Positions 18,499 through 26,954 of a DNA stretch of 64,000 nt are shown here, in pieces. Position numbers and translations under genes: made by a program. Within the stretch, counting starts at the first letter, position 1. Every line of letters starts with the position of its first letter. A model generated the notes under the pieces. The model did no database searches and was not told the origin of the DNA. It was given only the letters and a program-made list of their open reading frames with translations. The stretch comes from Mycobacterium saskatchewanense (GTDB lineage: Bacteria; Actinomycetota; Actinomycetes; Mycobacteriales; Mycobacteriaceae). The stretch covers positions 1,302,001-1,366,000 of the forward strand of contig NZ_AP022573.1 of assembly GCF_010729105.1 (NCBI RefSeq). Direction: 5' to 3'.

Positions 18499-18912
18499 GT
18501 CGTCGCCCTTCGTATCGGTTATCGGTGGTCGGGTTTCGGCTACCCGGCCCGGACCGAGCAAAACGACGGTCGCCGGGCGTGCTTCGGATCGTGGCCAGTC
18601 GGGCCCCGGATCGGCGGAGGAGCACTTCGCCTCGGGGCCGACGCGGGCCGCACTTGGCTTGGGGCCGAACACAATAGTGACCCGTTGACCGAACGTACAG
18701 GGCCATTAGTCAGCAGCACCCTGCGCCAGTCGTTATCATTTAGTGATGTGGCTGGTCCGCAACCCCGTTACCGCAGCCGATCTCGAACCGTCTGCAAACC
18801 GCGAGGGGCCCGGGCCGGCCGCGCTCGGTACGGCAGTGCTAACAGGAAATGGTCACCAAAAGCTATGGAAACACACAGGTTTGGGGGAAAAGTGCTTGGG
18901 CACCATTGCGCC
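18499..18912. other. 414-bp intergenic region, divergent promoters expected
   Basis: Lies between the small helical-protein gene (leftward) and the cutinase gene (rightward). The part from 18700 is less GC-rich than its surroundings. It includes TATCAT at 18734-18739 as a possible -10, without a good -35. No gene or strong palindrome was seen. Confidence 0.45.
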
Positions 18913-19668
18913 ATGATCGCACGTCACATCCTTCGTCCCCTCGCTCCTACGGTCGTCGCGGCGGCGGGTCTCGCCGGGTCAATCGTGGCGCCCGTCGTCC
19001 CCTCCGCCGGGGCTGAGCCGTGTCCCGATGTACAGGTGGTGTTCGCGCGCGGCACCGGTGAGCCCCCCGGCGTCGGCCCGACCGGACAGGCCTTCGTTGA
19101 CGGGCTGCGCTCGCGCATCGGCGCGCAGTCGTTCGACGTCTACCCGGTCAACTACCCCGCCAGCAACGAATGGGCCACCGGCCTCGACGGCATCCGCGAC
19201 GCGGGCAGCCACGTCGTGAACATGGCCCGCGACTGCCCCAAGACCAAGATGGTGCTCGGCGGCTACTCGCAGGGCGCCGCGGTGATGGGCTTCGTCACCT
19301 CCGCCGCCGTGCCCGACGGGGTCGACCCCGCGACCGTGCCCAAGCCGCTGGACCCCGACATCGCCAGCCACGTCTCCTCGGTCGTGCTCTTCGGGACGCC
19401 CAACGTCCGGGCGATGAACTTCCTCGGCGAGCCGCCCGTCGTCATCGGCCCGATGTTCCAGCCCAAGACCATCAAGGTCTGCGCCACCGAGGACCCGGTC
19501 TGCTCCGACGGCCTCAACTTCGCCGCCCACGACACGTATGTCACCGATGCCCAGTTCGTGAATCAGGGAGTGGACTTCGCGGCAGCCAAGCTTGGCGAGG
19601 GCGGTCCCGCCGCTCCCGGCAGCCCGGCAACCATGGCAACCGCCCCCCGGCAGGGCTTCGGAGGCTGA
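18913..19668 (+). CDS. secreted cutinase-family serine esterase
   Basis: 251 aa with a signal peptide (about residues 1-34, ending SAGA|EP). Cutinase motifs: CPDVQVVFARGTGEPPG at the start of the fold, nucleophile elbow GGYSQGA (Ser119), and Asp and His in DPVCSDG and FAAHDTYV. Cysteines fit the conserved disulfides. Mycobacterial cutinase-like proteins are exported esterases, phospholipases or thioesterases. ATG 18913 is used. GTG 18892 is an in-frame alternative with GGGGGAAAA just upstream. The C-terminal ~25 residues are Pro/Ala-rich. It resembles the CFP21/Cut2 group, as at Rv2301. Confidence 0.9.
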   Translation: MIARHILRPLAPTVVAAAGLAGSIVAPVVPSAGAEPCPDVQVVFARGTGEPPGVGPTGQAFVDGLRSRIGAQSFDVYPVNYPASNEWATGLDGIRDAGSHVVNMARDCPKTKMVLGGYSQGAAVMGFVTSAAVPDGVDPATVPKPLDPDIASHVSSVVLFGTPNVRAMNFLGEPPVVIGPMFQPKTIKVCATEDPVCSDGLNFAAHDTYVTDAQFVNQGVDFAAAKLGEGGPAAPGSPATMATAPRQGFGG

Positions 19669-19672
19669 GCTT

Positions 19673-19715
19673 CCGCTCAGCGCTACGGATCTCGTCCGGC
19701 CGTAGCGCTGAGCGG
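19673..19715. terminator. strong bidirectional hairpin terminator
   Basis: Perfect 16-bp arms, CCGCTCAGCGCTACGG (19673-19688) and its exact complement at 19700-19715, around an 11-nt loop. It begins 5 bp after the cutinase stop and lies between convergent genes. There is no U-tract, which is normal for mycobacterial terminators. Confidence 0.85.
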
Positions 19716-19863
19716 CTTGGCTTACCGGCGCCAACCGGCCGCCGGCGCCAACCGCCGCCCAGATTGCTGACAGGGTCGCGCCGCGCCCCACAAACCACGA
19801 CCACCACGGCAATTTCGCCGCAGAAGCCAAAAGGCGGAGGCCCCTAGCCTGAACGGCGCAGCG

Positions 19864-21123
19864 TCAGGGGCGACCGAAGACCAGCGCGACGTTGTGCCCG
19901 CCGAATCCGAACGAGTTGTTGATCGCGTACTGGTAGTTGCCCGGTCGCGGCTTGCCCGCCACCACGTCCAGGTCGATCTCCGGGTCGAGGTTGACCAGGT
20001 TCAGCGTCGGCGGGACCACCTGATCGCGCAGCGCCAGCACGGTCAGGATCGACTCGACCGCACCGACCGCACCGACCGAGTGGCCCAACGCCGCCTTGGG
20101 GGCGTATACCACGGCGTTGCCGCCGTGGGGGCCGAGCGCGTTGTTGATGGCCTTGCCCTCGGCCAGGTCACCCATCGACGTGCCGGTGGCGTGGGCGTTG
20201 ACGTGGTCGATGTCGCCGGGAGACAGGTCCGCCAGCTGGATGGCGCGGCTCATCGCATATCCGGCGCGTTCGCCGTTGGGGTCCGGGGCCACCATGTGAT
20301 AGCCGTCGGAGGTGATGCTCGCCCCCATCAGGCGGGCCAGGATGTCGGCGCCGCGGGCCTTGGCGTGCTCTTCGGTCTCGATCACCATCAACGCGCCGGC
20401 CTCGCCGAACACGAAGCCGGTGCGATCCTTGTCGAACGGGCGGCACGCGCCCTCGGGGTCGTCGTTCTTGGTCGACATCACGATGCGCATCTGGGCGAAC
20501 GCGGCGATCGGCACCGCCTCGATCTTGGTCTCCACGCCACCGCAGATGGCGACGTCGGCCTCGCCGAAGACGATGTTGCGCCACGCCTGCGCGATGCCCT
20601 CCGAACCCGACGCGCACGCCGACACGAAGGTGTTGACTCCGGCTCGGGCGCGCCTTTCCAATCCGATCGCGTTCGCCGCGCCGTCCGGCATGTACTTCTG
20701 GACCGCCAGCGGGGAGACGGCCTTGATGCCGCGGGCGCGCATGTCGTCATAGCTGAAGACCATCTCTTCAGCGGAGCCCAGCCCGGTGCCGATGGACACC
20801 ATCAGGCGGTTGGGATCGACCTCGGGCGAGCCGGCGTTCTCCCACACCCGGCGGGTCAACACGGTCGACATCCGCTGCAGGTAACCCATGCGGTGCAGCT
20901 CGGCACGGGACATCTGGGTGTCGAATTCCTCCAGCAGGTGCCCACCGATGCGAACCGGCAGGTCGAACTCCTCGACAAACGGGTCATCGAGCTTGCGGAT
21001 TCCACTCCGGCCGTCCAGCAACGACTTCCACGTGTTCTCGACATCGGTCGCCACCGCGGTGGTCATGGCGATCCCGGTGACAACCACGTTCGGGAGCGCT
21101 TTCCCGGTAACCATCTCTGTCAT
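19864..21123 (-). CDS. kasB: KasB-type beta-ketoacyl-ACP synthase
   Basis: 419 aa condensing enzyme. In FAS-II it extends meromycolate chains on AcpM in the cytosol. The catalytic residues are all present: Cys170 in SACASGS, His311 in NAHATGT, Lys343 and His348 in [13 protein letters not shown]. The opening [20 protein letters not shown] is characteristic of KasB rather than KasA. It stands alone: no fabD, acpM, kasA or accD6 flanks it. It is therefore probably an extra copy besides the usual FAS-II operon, perhaps with a specialised chain-length role. A perfect palindrome lies 29 bp upstream of the start. Confidence 0.9.
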   Translation of the reverse strand: MTEMVTGKALPNVVVTGIAMTTAVATDVENTWKSLLDGRSGIRKLDDPFVEEFDLPVRIGGHLLEEFDTQMSRAELHRMGYLQRMSTVLTRRVWENAGSPEVDPNRLMVSIGTGLGSAEEMVFSYDDMRARGIKAVSPLAVQKYMPDGAANAIGLERRARAGVNTFVSACASGSEGIAQAWRNIVFGEADVAICGGVETKIEAVPIAAFAQMRIVMSTKNDDPEGACRPFDKDRTGFVFGEAGALMVIETEEHAKARGADILARLMGASITSDGYHMVAPDPNGERAGYAMSRAIQLADLSPGDIDHVNAHATGTSMGDLAEGKAINNALGPHGGNAVVYAPKAALGHSVGAVGAVESILTVLALRDQVVPPTLNLVNLDPEIDLDVVAGKPRPGNYQYAINNSFGFGGHNVALVFGRP

Positions 21124-21438
21124 CAGCTGTGCGCAACCTCCCTCTCACGATCGGTGGGGCTTGCCGGCAAGCCCCACCCACTACCCATCATGCAAACACA
21201 CCGTCGCGTTCCGGCGGCAACTGCGCAGCCGGTGTCGGGTGCCCGACGACGGGAGCAGCGATTTCGGGGGCCGCATACCGCATACCCTTGGAGCCGCGAA
21301 ACGTTCAGTTTTGTGGCCAATGTTTGCTGGCCAAATCCAGTGAAGTCGGATCGTTCGAGCCTACCGCATGCGGTACCTGCCGCTTTCCAAGCGGTGACGA
21401 CGACCCGCGGGAGCGTTGCCGGGGTCGCCGGCGTCCGC
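21124..21438. other. 315-bp intergenic region upstream of the kasB-type gene
   Basis: Holds a 26-bp perfect palindrome at 21153-21178 and a 14-bp one, TACCGCATGCGGTA, at 21362-21375. No open frame looks like a gene. It should contain the kasB promoter and the terminator region of the amidase gene. Confidence 0.5.
21153..21178. promoter_or_regulatory. perfect 26-bp palindrome upstream of kasB-type gene
   Basis: Half-site GGTGGGGCTTGCC followed directly by its exact complement, with no spacer. It sits 29 bp before the kasB-type start codon, in 5'-UTR or promoter position. It could be an operator for a dimeric repressor, or the terminator hairpin of the amidase transcript. The lack of a loop favours a protein-binding site. 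Confidence 0.5.
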
Positions 21439-22197
21439 CTACCGGGCATTCAGGAACGCAACGATCCCCTGGGTGACGGCCGCAGCGTAGCGTGCCCGGC
21501 CGTCCGCGCTTTCCATCCGCGCGGCATCGTCGGCGTTCTTCATGTTGCCGAGCTCGACCAGGACGGCGGGGTACTGGGCCAAGTTGAGCCCGGCGAGATC
21601 GTCGCGGCCGTACAGCCCGTCGGACCCGATGTAGGTGGACGGCTGAAAGCCCGCTCCGGCCAGGGCGTTCCGCATCGCGTGGGCCAGTTGCACGGCTGGG
21701 CCGGCCTGCACGTCGTTCAGCGGCGGGCTGGAATAGTTGACGTGAAAGCCCGAGCCGGAGGCGGGCCCGCCGTCGGCATGGATACTCACGATGGCGTCGG
21801 GGCGCATCGCGTTGGCCTCGGCCACGCGCTGATCGATGCACGGACCGACGGAGTTGTCGTCACCCCGGGACAGCCGGGTGCTGACGCCCATCTGGTTAAG
21901 CGATGCGCTGATCAGCCCGACGACCGCCCAGGCGAACGCGTGCTCGGGGTAGCCGTCGTCCGCGGCGGTGCCCGAGGTCTGGCACGGCTTGGTGCCGCCC
22001 CGCCCGTTGGGAACCTGCTGGTCGATCGAGGCGTCGTTGACGGCGTTGTGGCCCGGGTCGAGGAACACCGACGCCCCGGCGACACCGGCGCCCGCCCGGG
22101 GGGCCGGCAGCAGTCCGCCGGCGGCGACCAGCACCGGCGCCAGGGCACCGTAGCGCAGGATGCCGCGCCTGGAGACGCTCGGCGGCCGGTCACTCAT
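21439..22197 (-). CDS. exported N-acetylmuramoyl-L-alanine amidase (Amidase_3)
   Basis: 252 aa. The N-terminus SRRGILRYGALAPVLVAAGG is a Tat-type signal. The amidase_3 zinc site is visible: DPGHN, a Glu in YPEHAF and SIHADG, with the catalytic Glu in LVELGNMKN. It would cleave the lactyl-Ala bond of peptidoglycan in the periplasm. It resembles the Rv3717 (Ami1) group in length and motifs. No cell-wall-binding domain is present. A 35-bp gap separates it from the upstream acyltransferase gene, so co-transcription is likely. Confidence 0.9.
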   Translation of the reverse strand: MSDRPPSVSRRGILRYGALAPVLVAAGGLLPAPRAGAGVAGASVFLDPGHNAVNDASIDQQVPNGRGGTKPCQTSGTAADDGYPEHAFAWAVVGLISASLNQMGVSTRLSRGDDNSVGPCIDQRVAEANAMRPDAIVSIHADGGPASGSGFHVNYSSPPLNDVQAGPAVQLAHAMRNALAGAGFQPSTYIGSDGLYGRDDLAGLNLAQYPAVLVELGNMKNADDAARMESADGRARYAAAVTQGIVAFLNAR

Positions 22198-22232
22198 CCG
22201 CGCGATGGTAACAATCGGCCGTCCACCGATAT

Positions 22233-23498
22233 TTAGGCCCGCTCCTCCTCCACGGCGGCCGCCAACGCTTCACCCGCGCTCTTCAGGAAGGTGTTCGGAA
22301 CGCTGTAGCCACACGTGACGATGCGCAGCCTGCCCTCGTAGGTGGTGACGCCGTTGACGTACTCGCCGTCGGTCTGGCTCTGGACCACCGGCCCCCACAC
22401 CGCCGTGGGTCGCAGCGGGCCCGTCCCGTCCAGGTTCTGCACACCGAGGTTGGTGACCATCATCTCCCACGGGCACACTCGGCTGAACAGATTCTCGGCG
22501 TCGTCGGGTCCGCTGTCGACCGTCATCGCCTGCTGGATGGCGAGCGACGCAGTGCGGATGCCGCGCGGCGACCGCGCGACTTCGAGGTGCGCGGTTATCG
22601 CGCGCGCCTGTTGCCAGAACGGCGCCGCGTCCGACGGGGACCACCCGGTCCACGTCGACTGGATGTAGAGGCCGCAGTCCCCGTTGACACCGATCAGGGG
22701 CCGGATGTTCATCGGATTCAGGACACGTACGAAGTCCTCGCCCCGCTCGGCGGCGCGCACGCGGCACATCGCGACCACCATCGCCGCGTGCACGGTGGTG
22801 CGTTCCGCCCGGCACCGTTGCGCCAATCTGGCAGTGTCGACTTCCGTCATGGCGAGGGTGTGCACGTTGGTCGGGGCACCGTCGAAGGGGCGCAAGGTCG
22901 TTGCCTTGCCCATCCGGGGGTCGTCGGAGAGCTCGGCGGAGCCGAAGGGCTCGATGGCCCCCAAGGTGCGCGTGATGAGCTGTTCTTGGGATTGCGGCGC
23001 GGGCAGATCCGGCAATATCCGGCCATTAAGTGCGCTCACCACGTCGTTGAGTACGAATACCGACGAGATACCGTCGGCGATCGTGTGGTCGAAGGTCAGC
23101 AACAACGCGCTCCACGCCGGACCCCGCACCAGGCACGCGCGCATCAGCGGCGCACGCGAGCGGTCGAACGGGCGGCTGAGCTCCTCGGCCGCGACGCTGT
23201 CCCACGACAGTTCGGTGCTGTGGCGCACGGCGAGGTCGATAGGTGCGACGTCGGGCGCCCGGTAGAGCCCGAGGCGCGTTTCCGGTCGGTCCTCGACGTG
23301 TACAGACAGCAACGGGTGCCGGTGCTGGATGGCGTCGAGCGCCGGCCGCACCCGGCTCGCGGTGAGCACTTCGCCGAACTCGGCCACGATCAGGAAATGC
23401 GCCGGGTTGCGCTCGCTGAAGCGGTAAAAGAGCCGCTCCGCGGCGTCGACGGGGCGCACCAGGGTCGTTGCGCGTTTCCGCGCGCTATGTCCAATCAC
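22233..23498 (-). CDS. PapA5-like acyltransferase (condensation-domain fold)
   Basis: 421 aa. The HxxxD active site is HTIADGIS near residue 145, and the opening RPVDAAERLFYRFSE is typical of PapA5/phthiocerol-dimycocerosate-type transferases. Such enzymes move an acyl chain from CoA or a carrier protein to an alcohol in lipid assembly. No polyketide synthase adjoins it, so donor and acceptor are unknown. GTG 23498 is preferred to the TTG one codon earlier because GGAGAC then has normal spacing. It diverges from the small secreted-protein gene. Confidence 0.85.
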   Translation of the reverse strand: MIGHSARKRATTLVRPVDAAERLFYRFSERNPAHFLIVAEFGEVLTASRVRPALDAIQHRHPLLSVHVEDRPETRLGLYRAPDVAPIDLAVRHSTELSWDSVAAEELSRPFDRSRAPLMRACLVRGPAWSALLLTFDHTIADGISSVFVLNDVVSALNGRILPDLPAPQSQEQLITRTLGAIEPFGSAELSDDPRMGKATTLRPFDGAPTNVHTLAMTEVDTARLAQRCRAERTTVHAAMVVAMCRVRAAERGEDFVRVLNPMNIRPLIGVNGDCGLYIQSTWTGWSPSDAAPFWQQARAITAHLEVARSPRGIRTASLAIQQAMTVDSGPDDAENLFSRVCPWEMMVTNLGVQNLDGTGPLRPTAVWGPVVQSQTDGEYVNGVTTYEGRLRIVTCGYSVPNTFLKSAGEALAAAVEEERA

Positions 23499-23624
23499 CA
23501 AGTCTCCGAATGTCGTAGGGATGCGACACCGGGGTTGACGGATCGCGTGACGGCTTGGTTCACGACGAGACGCTCATTTAACAGATTCGTCACCCGGGGG
23601 CGATCACCCAATTAGGCTCAGCAA

Positions 23625-24038
23625 GTGACCAGGACGACGCTCTACCTCGTGCTTGCGGCGGTCACGGCGGCCGCGCCGGCAACCGCGCGCGCCGACAGTC
23701 TGCCCTTCCAGTCCCCGTCGGGAAACATCGCGTGCGTGCTGGGCAACACCGCCGCCGAATGCGACGTCAGCGACTACACCTACCAGGTGCCGCCCGGACC
23801 GGCTTGCGCCCAACACATTGCGTGGGGCAATCGGTTCAGCCTGCCGCAGGGCCGGCCGGCCGAAATGCAGTGTCACGGCGACACATTGCGCATGCCCGGC
23901 GAGCAAACGCTCGAATACGGTCAGTCGCTGTCCGCGGGCACCGTCACCTGCGTCAGCGAGCCCGCCGGCATCAGGTGCACCGACGCCAGCACCGGCCATT
24001 TCTTCCGGGTGTCGCGGGACTCGTACGAGCTCGGCTAA
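23625..24038 (+). CDS. small secreted cysteine-rich protein (DUF6636-like)
   Basis: 137 aa, start GTG. A signal peptide (1-~23, ATARA|DS) precedes a domain with six cysteines. It carries the pattern SPSGNIACVL, YTYQVPPGPAC, GDTL, LEYGQSL and TGHFFRVSR, typical of a secreted actinobacterial family of unknown function. Paired cysteines suggest disulfides. It stands alone and converges on the enoyl-CoA hydratase gene. Confidence 0.8.
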   Translation: MTRTTLYLVLAAVTAAAPATARADSLPFQSPSGNIACVLGNTAAECDVSDYTYQVPPGPACAQHIAWGNRFSLPQGRPAEMQCHGDTLRMPGEQTLEYGQSLSAGTVTCVSEPAGIRCTDASTGHFFRVSRDSYELG

Positions 24039-24060
24039 AAACCGTTGGCCTGCGCCGCGA

Positions 24061-24726
24061 TCAATCGGCCGCCACGCTCGTCAGGGCCCGCGCGGGCGTG
24101 CCGAACATGGTCCGCTTGATGGCGCCCAGGGTGCCGGGGTCTTTGCCGGCCAATGGGCGCAGCAGGTCGGTGGCCGCGGCGACCACCAAGTCCTCCGCAG
24201 CGGCGGCGTCAACGATCCCGAGTCCGGCGGCGTCTCCCCCGCCGAATCTCCGGCCCGTGGTCATCGATGCGACGGCGGCCTGCGGGGTGAGCTTGGCCTG
24301 GATCAGCGCGGCCATGCCGTCGGTGAACGGGATGCGGATGTCCACCTCGGGGAAGCAGAAGTAGCCGCGGTCGGCGCGCATCGTCCGGAAGTCGTGAGCT
24401 ATGGCGAGCATGGCGCCGGCCCCGAAGGCGTGCCCGGTGATTGCGGCGGCGGTCGGCATCGGGAAGGTGAGGACGCGGGCCAGCATGGCCTGCACCCGGG
24501 CGACGTACTCCTGCATCTGGTCGCCGTGGGCGGCCAGCCAGTCCAGGTCCAGCCCGTTCGAGTAGAACTTCGGCCCGCCGGTAGTGATCAGGCCCTGCGC
24601 ACCGGCGCCCTCAATCTCGTCCAGGTGGTGGTTGAATGCGTCGAGAAACCGCATGGAGAACCGGTTTTCGTCCTCACCGAGGCGCAAGACGGCGATCTTG
24701 TCGTCCCAGTCCAGTGTGGGTGTCAT
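24061..24726 (-). CDS. enoyl-CoA hydratase/isomerase family protein
   Basis: 221 aa, crotonase fold. The oxyanion-hole segments are FYSNGLDLDWL and ITGHAFGAGAML, with a single acidic residue in CFPEVDIRIPFTDG. That pattern is more like delta3-delta2-enoyl-CoA isomerases than hydratases. It would act on unsaturated fatty acyl-CoA in the cytosol. Its start overlaps the TetR gene stop by 4 bp (ATGA), so the regulator controls it directly. Confidence 0.85.
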   Translation of the reverse strand: MTPTLDWDDKIAVLRLGEDENRFSMRFLDAFNHHLDEIEGAGAQGLITTGGPKFYSNGLDLDWLAAHGDQMQEYVARVQAMLARVLTFPMPTAAAITGHAFGAGAMLAIAHDFRTMRADRGYFCFPEVDIRIPFTDGMAALIQAKLTPQAAVASMTTGRRFGGGDAAGLGIVDAAAAEDLVVAAATDLLRPLAGKDPGTLGAIKRTMFGTPARALTSVAAD

Positions 24727-25364
24727 AGCTTCCTTTCTGTGGTGCGCTGCTTGGACCCTGTGGTGCGTCGCTTGGCCGGGGCGCCGACGTCCAGGACGGC
24801 CCGGACCGCGGCGCGCAATCGCTCCCGCGCGCCCGGGTCGTTGATCCTGTTGCGCTGCAGCAGAATTGCGGTGGGCAGATCGACGATGCAGGTCGTGATG
24901 AGGTCCACCGCCGCGGCGTCCTTGCGGTCCCAGACGGCGCGGGCCAGCCGAATCATGGACGCCACGAGCAGCCGGTCCAGGTCGCGTAGTTCGTCGGCGA
25001 TGTCGGCGGGCGTGTCCGGGCCGAGGAGTTCGTCGCGGCGCACCATCCACAGCAGCTGCGAGGAGTGGGGATATTGCTCGGCGAAGACAGCCGGCGCCTC
25101 GGCCGCCGCCACCACGGCGGCGATGCCGTCACCGGCGGCGTCGATGGATTCCGTTTGGACAGCGAGAAATCGGCGTCCGGCGCGCAGCCAGGCGCGGCCG
25201 ACGACTCCGGCGCGCGAGCCGAACGTGTGGTAGACCGCGCCGTTGGACATGCCGGTCGCGGAGCTGATTGCGCGGATGGTGACCGACCCGGGGCCCGACT
25301 CGACCGCCAGCCGTTCGGCGGCGTCGAGGATCAGATCCTGGTCGTACAGGCGGGGACGCGGCAC
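24723..25364 (-). CDS. TetR-family transcriptional regulator
   Basis: 213 aa, start GTG. The N-terminal helix-turn-helix (residues ~8-55, with VTIRAISSATGMSNGAVYHTFGSRAGV) is typical TetR; the rest is the ligand-binding and dimerisation domain. It is the first gene of a two-gene operon with the enoyl-CoA isomerase-like gene. A perfect inverted repeat lies 9 bp upstream of its start, indicating autoregulation. An acyl-CoA ligand is plausible but inferred. Confidence 0.9.
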   Translation of the reverse strand: MPRPRLYDQDLILDAAERLAVESGPGSVTIRAISSATGMSNGAVYHTFGSRAGVVGRAWLRAGRRFLAVQTESIDAAGDGIAAVVAAAEAPAVFAEQYPHSSQLLWMVRRDELLGPDTPADIADELRDLDRLLVASMIRLARAVWDRKDAAAVDLITTCIVDLPTAILLQRNRINDPGARERLRAAVRAVLDVGAPAKRRTTGSKQRTTERKL

Positions 25365-25373
25365 CGGGTGATC

Positions 25374-25397
25374 GTAACAGAGCGTTTGCTCTGTTAC
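25374..25397. promoter_or_regulatory. TetR operator
   Basis: Perfect inverted repeat: GTAACAGAGC, a 4-nt spacer, then GCTCTGTTAC. It sits just upstream of the TetR start codon, the standard position for an autoregulatory operator. Spacing and arm length fit a TetR dimer. Confidence 0.85.
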
Positions 25398-25621
25398 TGC
25401 GGGCGGGTCCGAGCGCCCCCGGGTAGCGTCCGTGACGGGCGGGCGAACCTCGATTTGCCGCGGCCTGGCGCCTGCCGGCCCGTCGTTCTGGGTGAATTCA
25501 TACCGAACAGACGGCGAACCGGAGGGGCGCCTTGGAAACATGGGTGTAGCGTCCGCCTTGCTGGCTAACAAATACCTGCCAACTCTCGGCATTCGTGCGC
25601 GCCGAAGAACAGGGGGTGCCG

Positions 25622-26908
25622 ATGAACCCAACCGAGGTGTTCGAGGCGTCGGCAAGCACCAAGGGCGACGAGGTCGTGGTCGCGTTCCACGACGCGGCCC
25701 TGCTGCTGGGCGGCGCTCCCGCGGCCGTCGAGTCCTACCTGGCGCGGCTGAGGGCGGCCGCCGGGCAGGCCATGCGGGTCGCCGGGATCGACGGCGCATC
25801 CCTCGCCGGCGCGGCGAGCCGGCTCGCCGGCCTGGCCGCGCTGCTGGCAGACTCCGGGACGTATGTGCAGCTGCACCGCGACAGCATGGACGCGCTGCGG
25901 GACGGCAACCTGGTTCCGTTGGGCGAAGGCGTCTTTCGGCTGACGACGGGCGCCGATCCGGGCCAGTTCCTGGAGCGCCTTCAGTGGCAACCGGCACTGC
26001 TCGGCCCCGAAGCGATGATGTCGGCGCAGATGATCGCGGTGCAGATGGCGCTGAAGTCCGCGGTCGCCCAGGTGGAGGATGCCGTCCGGCGCGTGGAAGA
26101 CAAGGTCGAGGCGGTGCTCGACGTGGCCCGGGCGCAGCGCGCGGGCGACGTCCTGGGCAACAACCTGACGCTGTCGCGGATGGTCGACTCGCTGGAGAAG
26201 TACGGATCGCTGCCCGAGGCGTACTGGGATTCCGTGGCCGCTCTCGGGCCGGCGCTCAACGTCACCGTCGAGCAGTTGCGCGACCATGTCCGGCGCATCC
26301 TGGCGTCGTTCGATCAGAGTCTGCCGGTGCATCATCGCGCCGGGAAGCTGCGAAGCGCGGTGGGTGACAACCGGCTTGGCGACGCGCTGAGCCTGCTGGT
26401 GATCACCGAGGAGTCGCTGCACAAGTGGCAGCGGCTGAGTCTCGCGCGCATCGAGTCGACGCAGCCGGAGCATCTACTGCGGGCGATCGACGAAGCCCGT
26501 GAGCTCGTCGAGCACCATTTGCGCGAGGACCTGGACATCTACCGGCACGCCAAGGACATCCTGGACCGGGTCGCGAAATCGGAGGCGATCGACGGCTTCC
26601 GGTTCTCGGCCGTGCGTGAGCTGGTCAGGCAGCGCGGCGCCCTGCGGGATGATTTCGACCGCTTCGCGGAGGCCCGGCAGCATCAGGCGGAGGTTTGGGA
26701 GGACTTTCACATTCCGAGCGTTTTCGATGCTGCGTTGGCGGCGGTGGGCACCGTGGGAAGCACGACGGGGCGGGTGTTTGTGGCCGTCGGCAGAGGGCTC
26801 GTTTCCGTCGGCGAGCACATGACGAGGCCGTTGCGGAGCGCAAATTCCGAAGGCGCAGCAGACATCATGAACGAGCGGTGCCGGGCGAGCGATGTTGGAT
26901 CCGGGTAG
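25622..26908 (+). CDS. large helical/coiled-coil protein of unknown function
   Basis: 428 aa, ATG 25622. No family recognised. The N-terminal ~100 residues are Ala-rich helices. A strongly charged coiled coil (VAQVEDAVRRVEDKVEAVLDV) is at about residues 150-180. A further helical region with many His, Arg and Glu follows (250-380). The last ~50 residues hold a hydrophobic, glycine-bearing segment (VGTVGSTTGRVFVAVGRGLVSVGE) that might touch a membrane. It stands alone, with 257 bp of upstream space shared with the TetR gene. A structural or toxin-like role would be a guess. Confidence 0.7.
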   Translation: MNPTEVFEASASTKGDEVVVAFHDAALLLGGAPAAVESYLARLRAAAGQAMRVAGIDGASLAGAASRLAGLAALLADSGTYVQLHRDSMDALRDGNLVPLGEGVFRLTTGADPGQFLERLQWQPALLGPEAMMSAQMIAVQMALKSAVAQVEDAVRRVEDKVEAVLDVARAQRAGDVLGNNLTLSRMVDSLEKYGSLPEAYWDSVAALGPALNVTVEQLRDHVRRILASFDQSLPVHHRAGKLRSAVGDNRLGDALSLLVITEESLHKWQRLSLARIESTQPEHLLRAIDEARELVEHHLREDLDIYRHAKDILDRVAKSEAIDGFRFSAVRELVRQRGALRDDFDRFAEARQHQAEVWEDFHIPSVFDAALAAVGTVGSTTGRVFVAVGRGLVSVGEHMTRPLRSANSEGAADIMNERCRASDVGSG

Positions 26909-26954
26909 CCGGTCTTGATCACGCTCCGCCATAGACGTTGACCGGCGTCGCGGA

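Noticed and set aside
18685..18710. TTGACC as a -35 box for the cutinase gene
   Set aside because: No acceptable -10 at 16-18 bp spacing, and it lies over 200 bp from the start codon.
19894..22236. 780-aa reading frame on the plus strand
   Set aside because: It is a high-GC shadow antisense to the kasB-type gene and the amidase, with no recognisable domain.
22587..23615. 342-aa plus-strand frame
   Set aside because: Antisense to the PapA-like acyltransferase gene; no domain resemblance.
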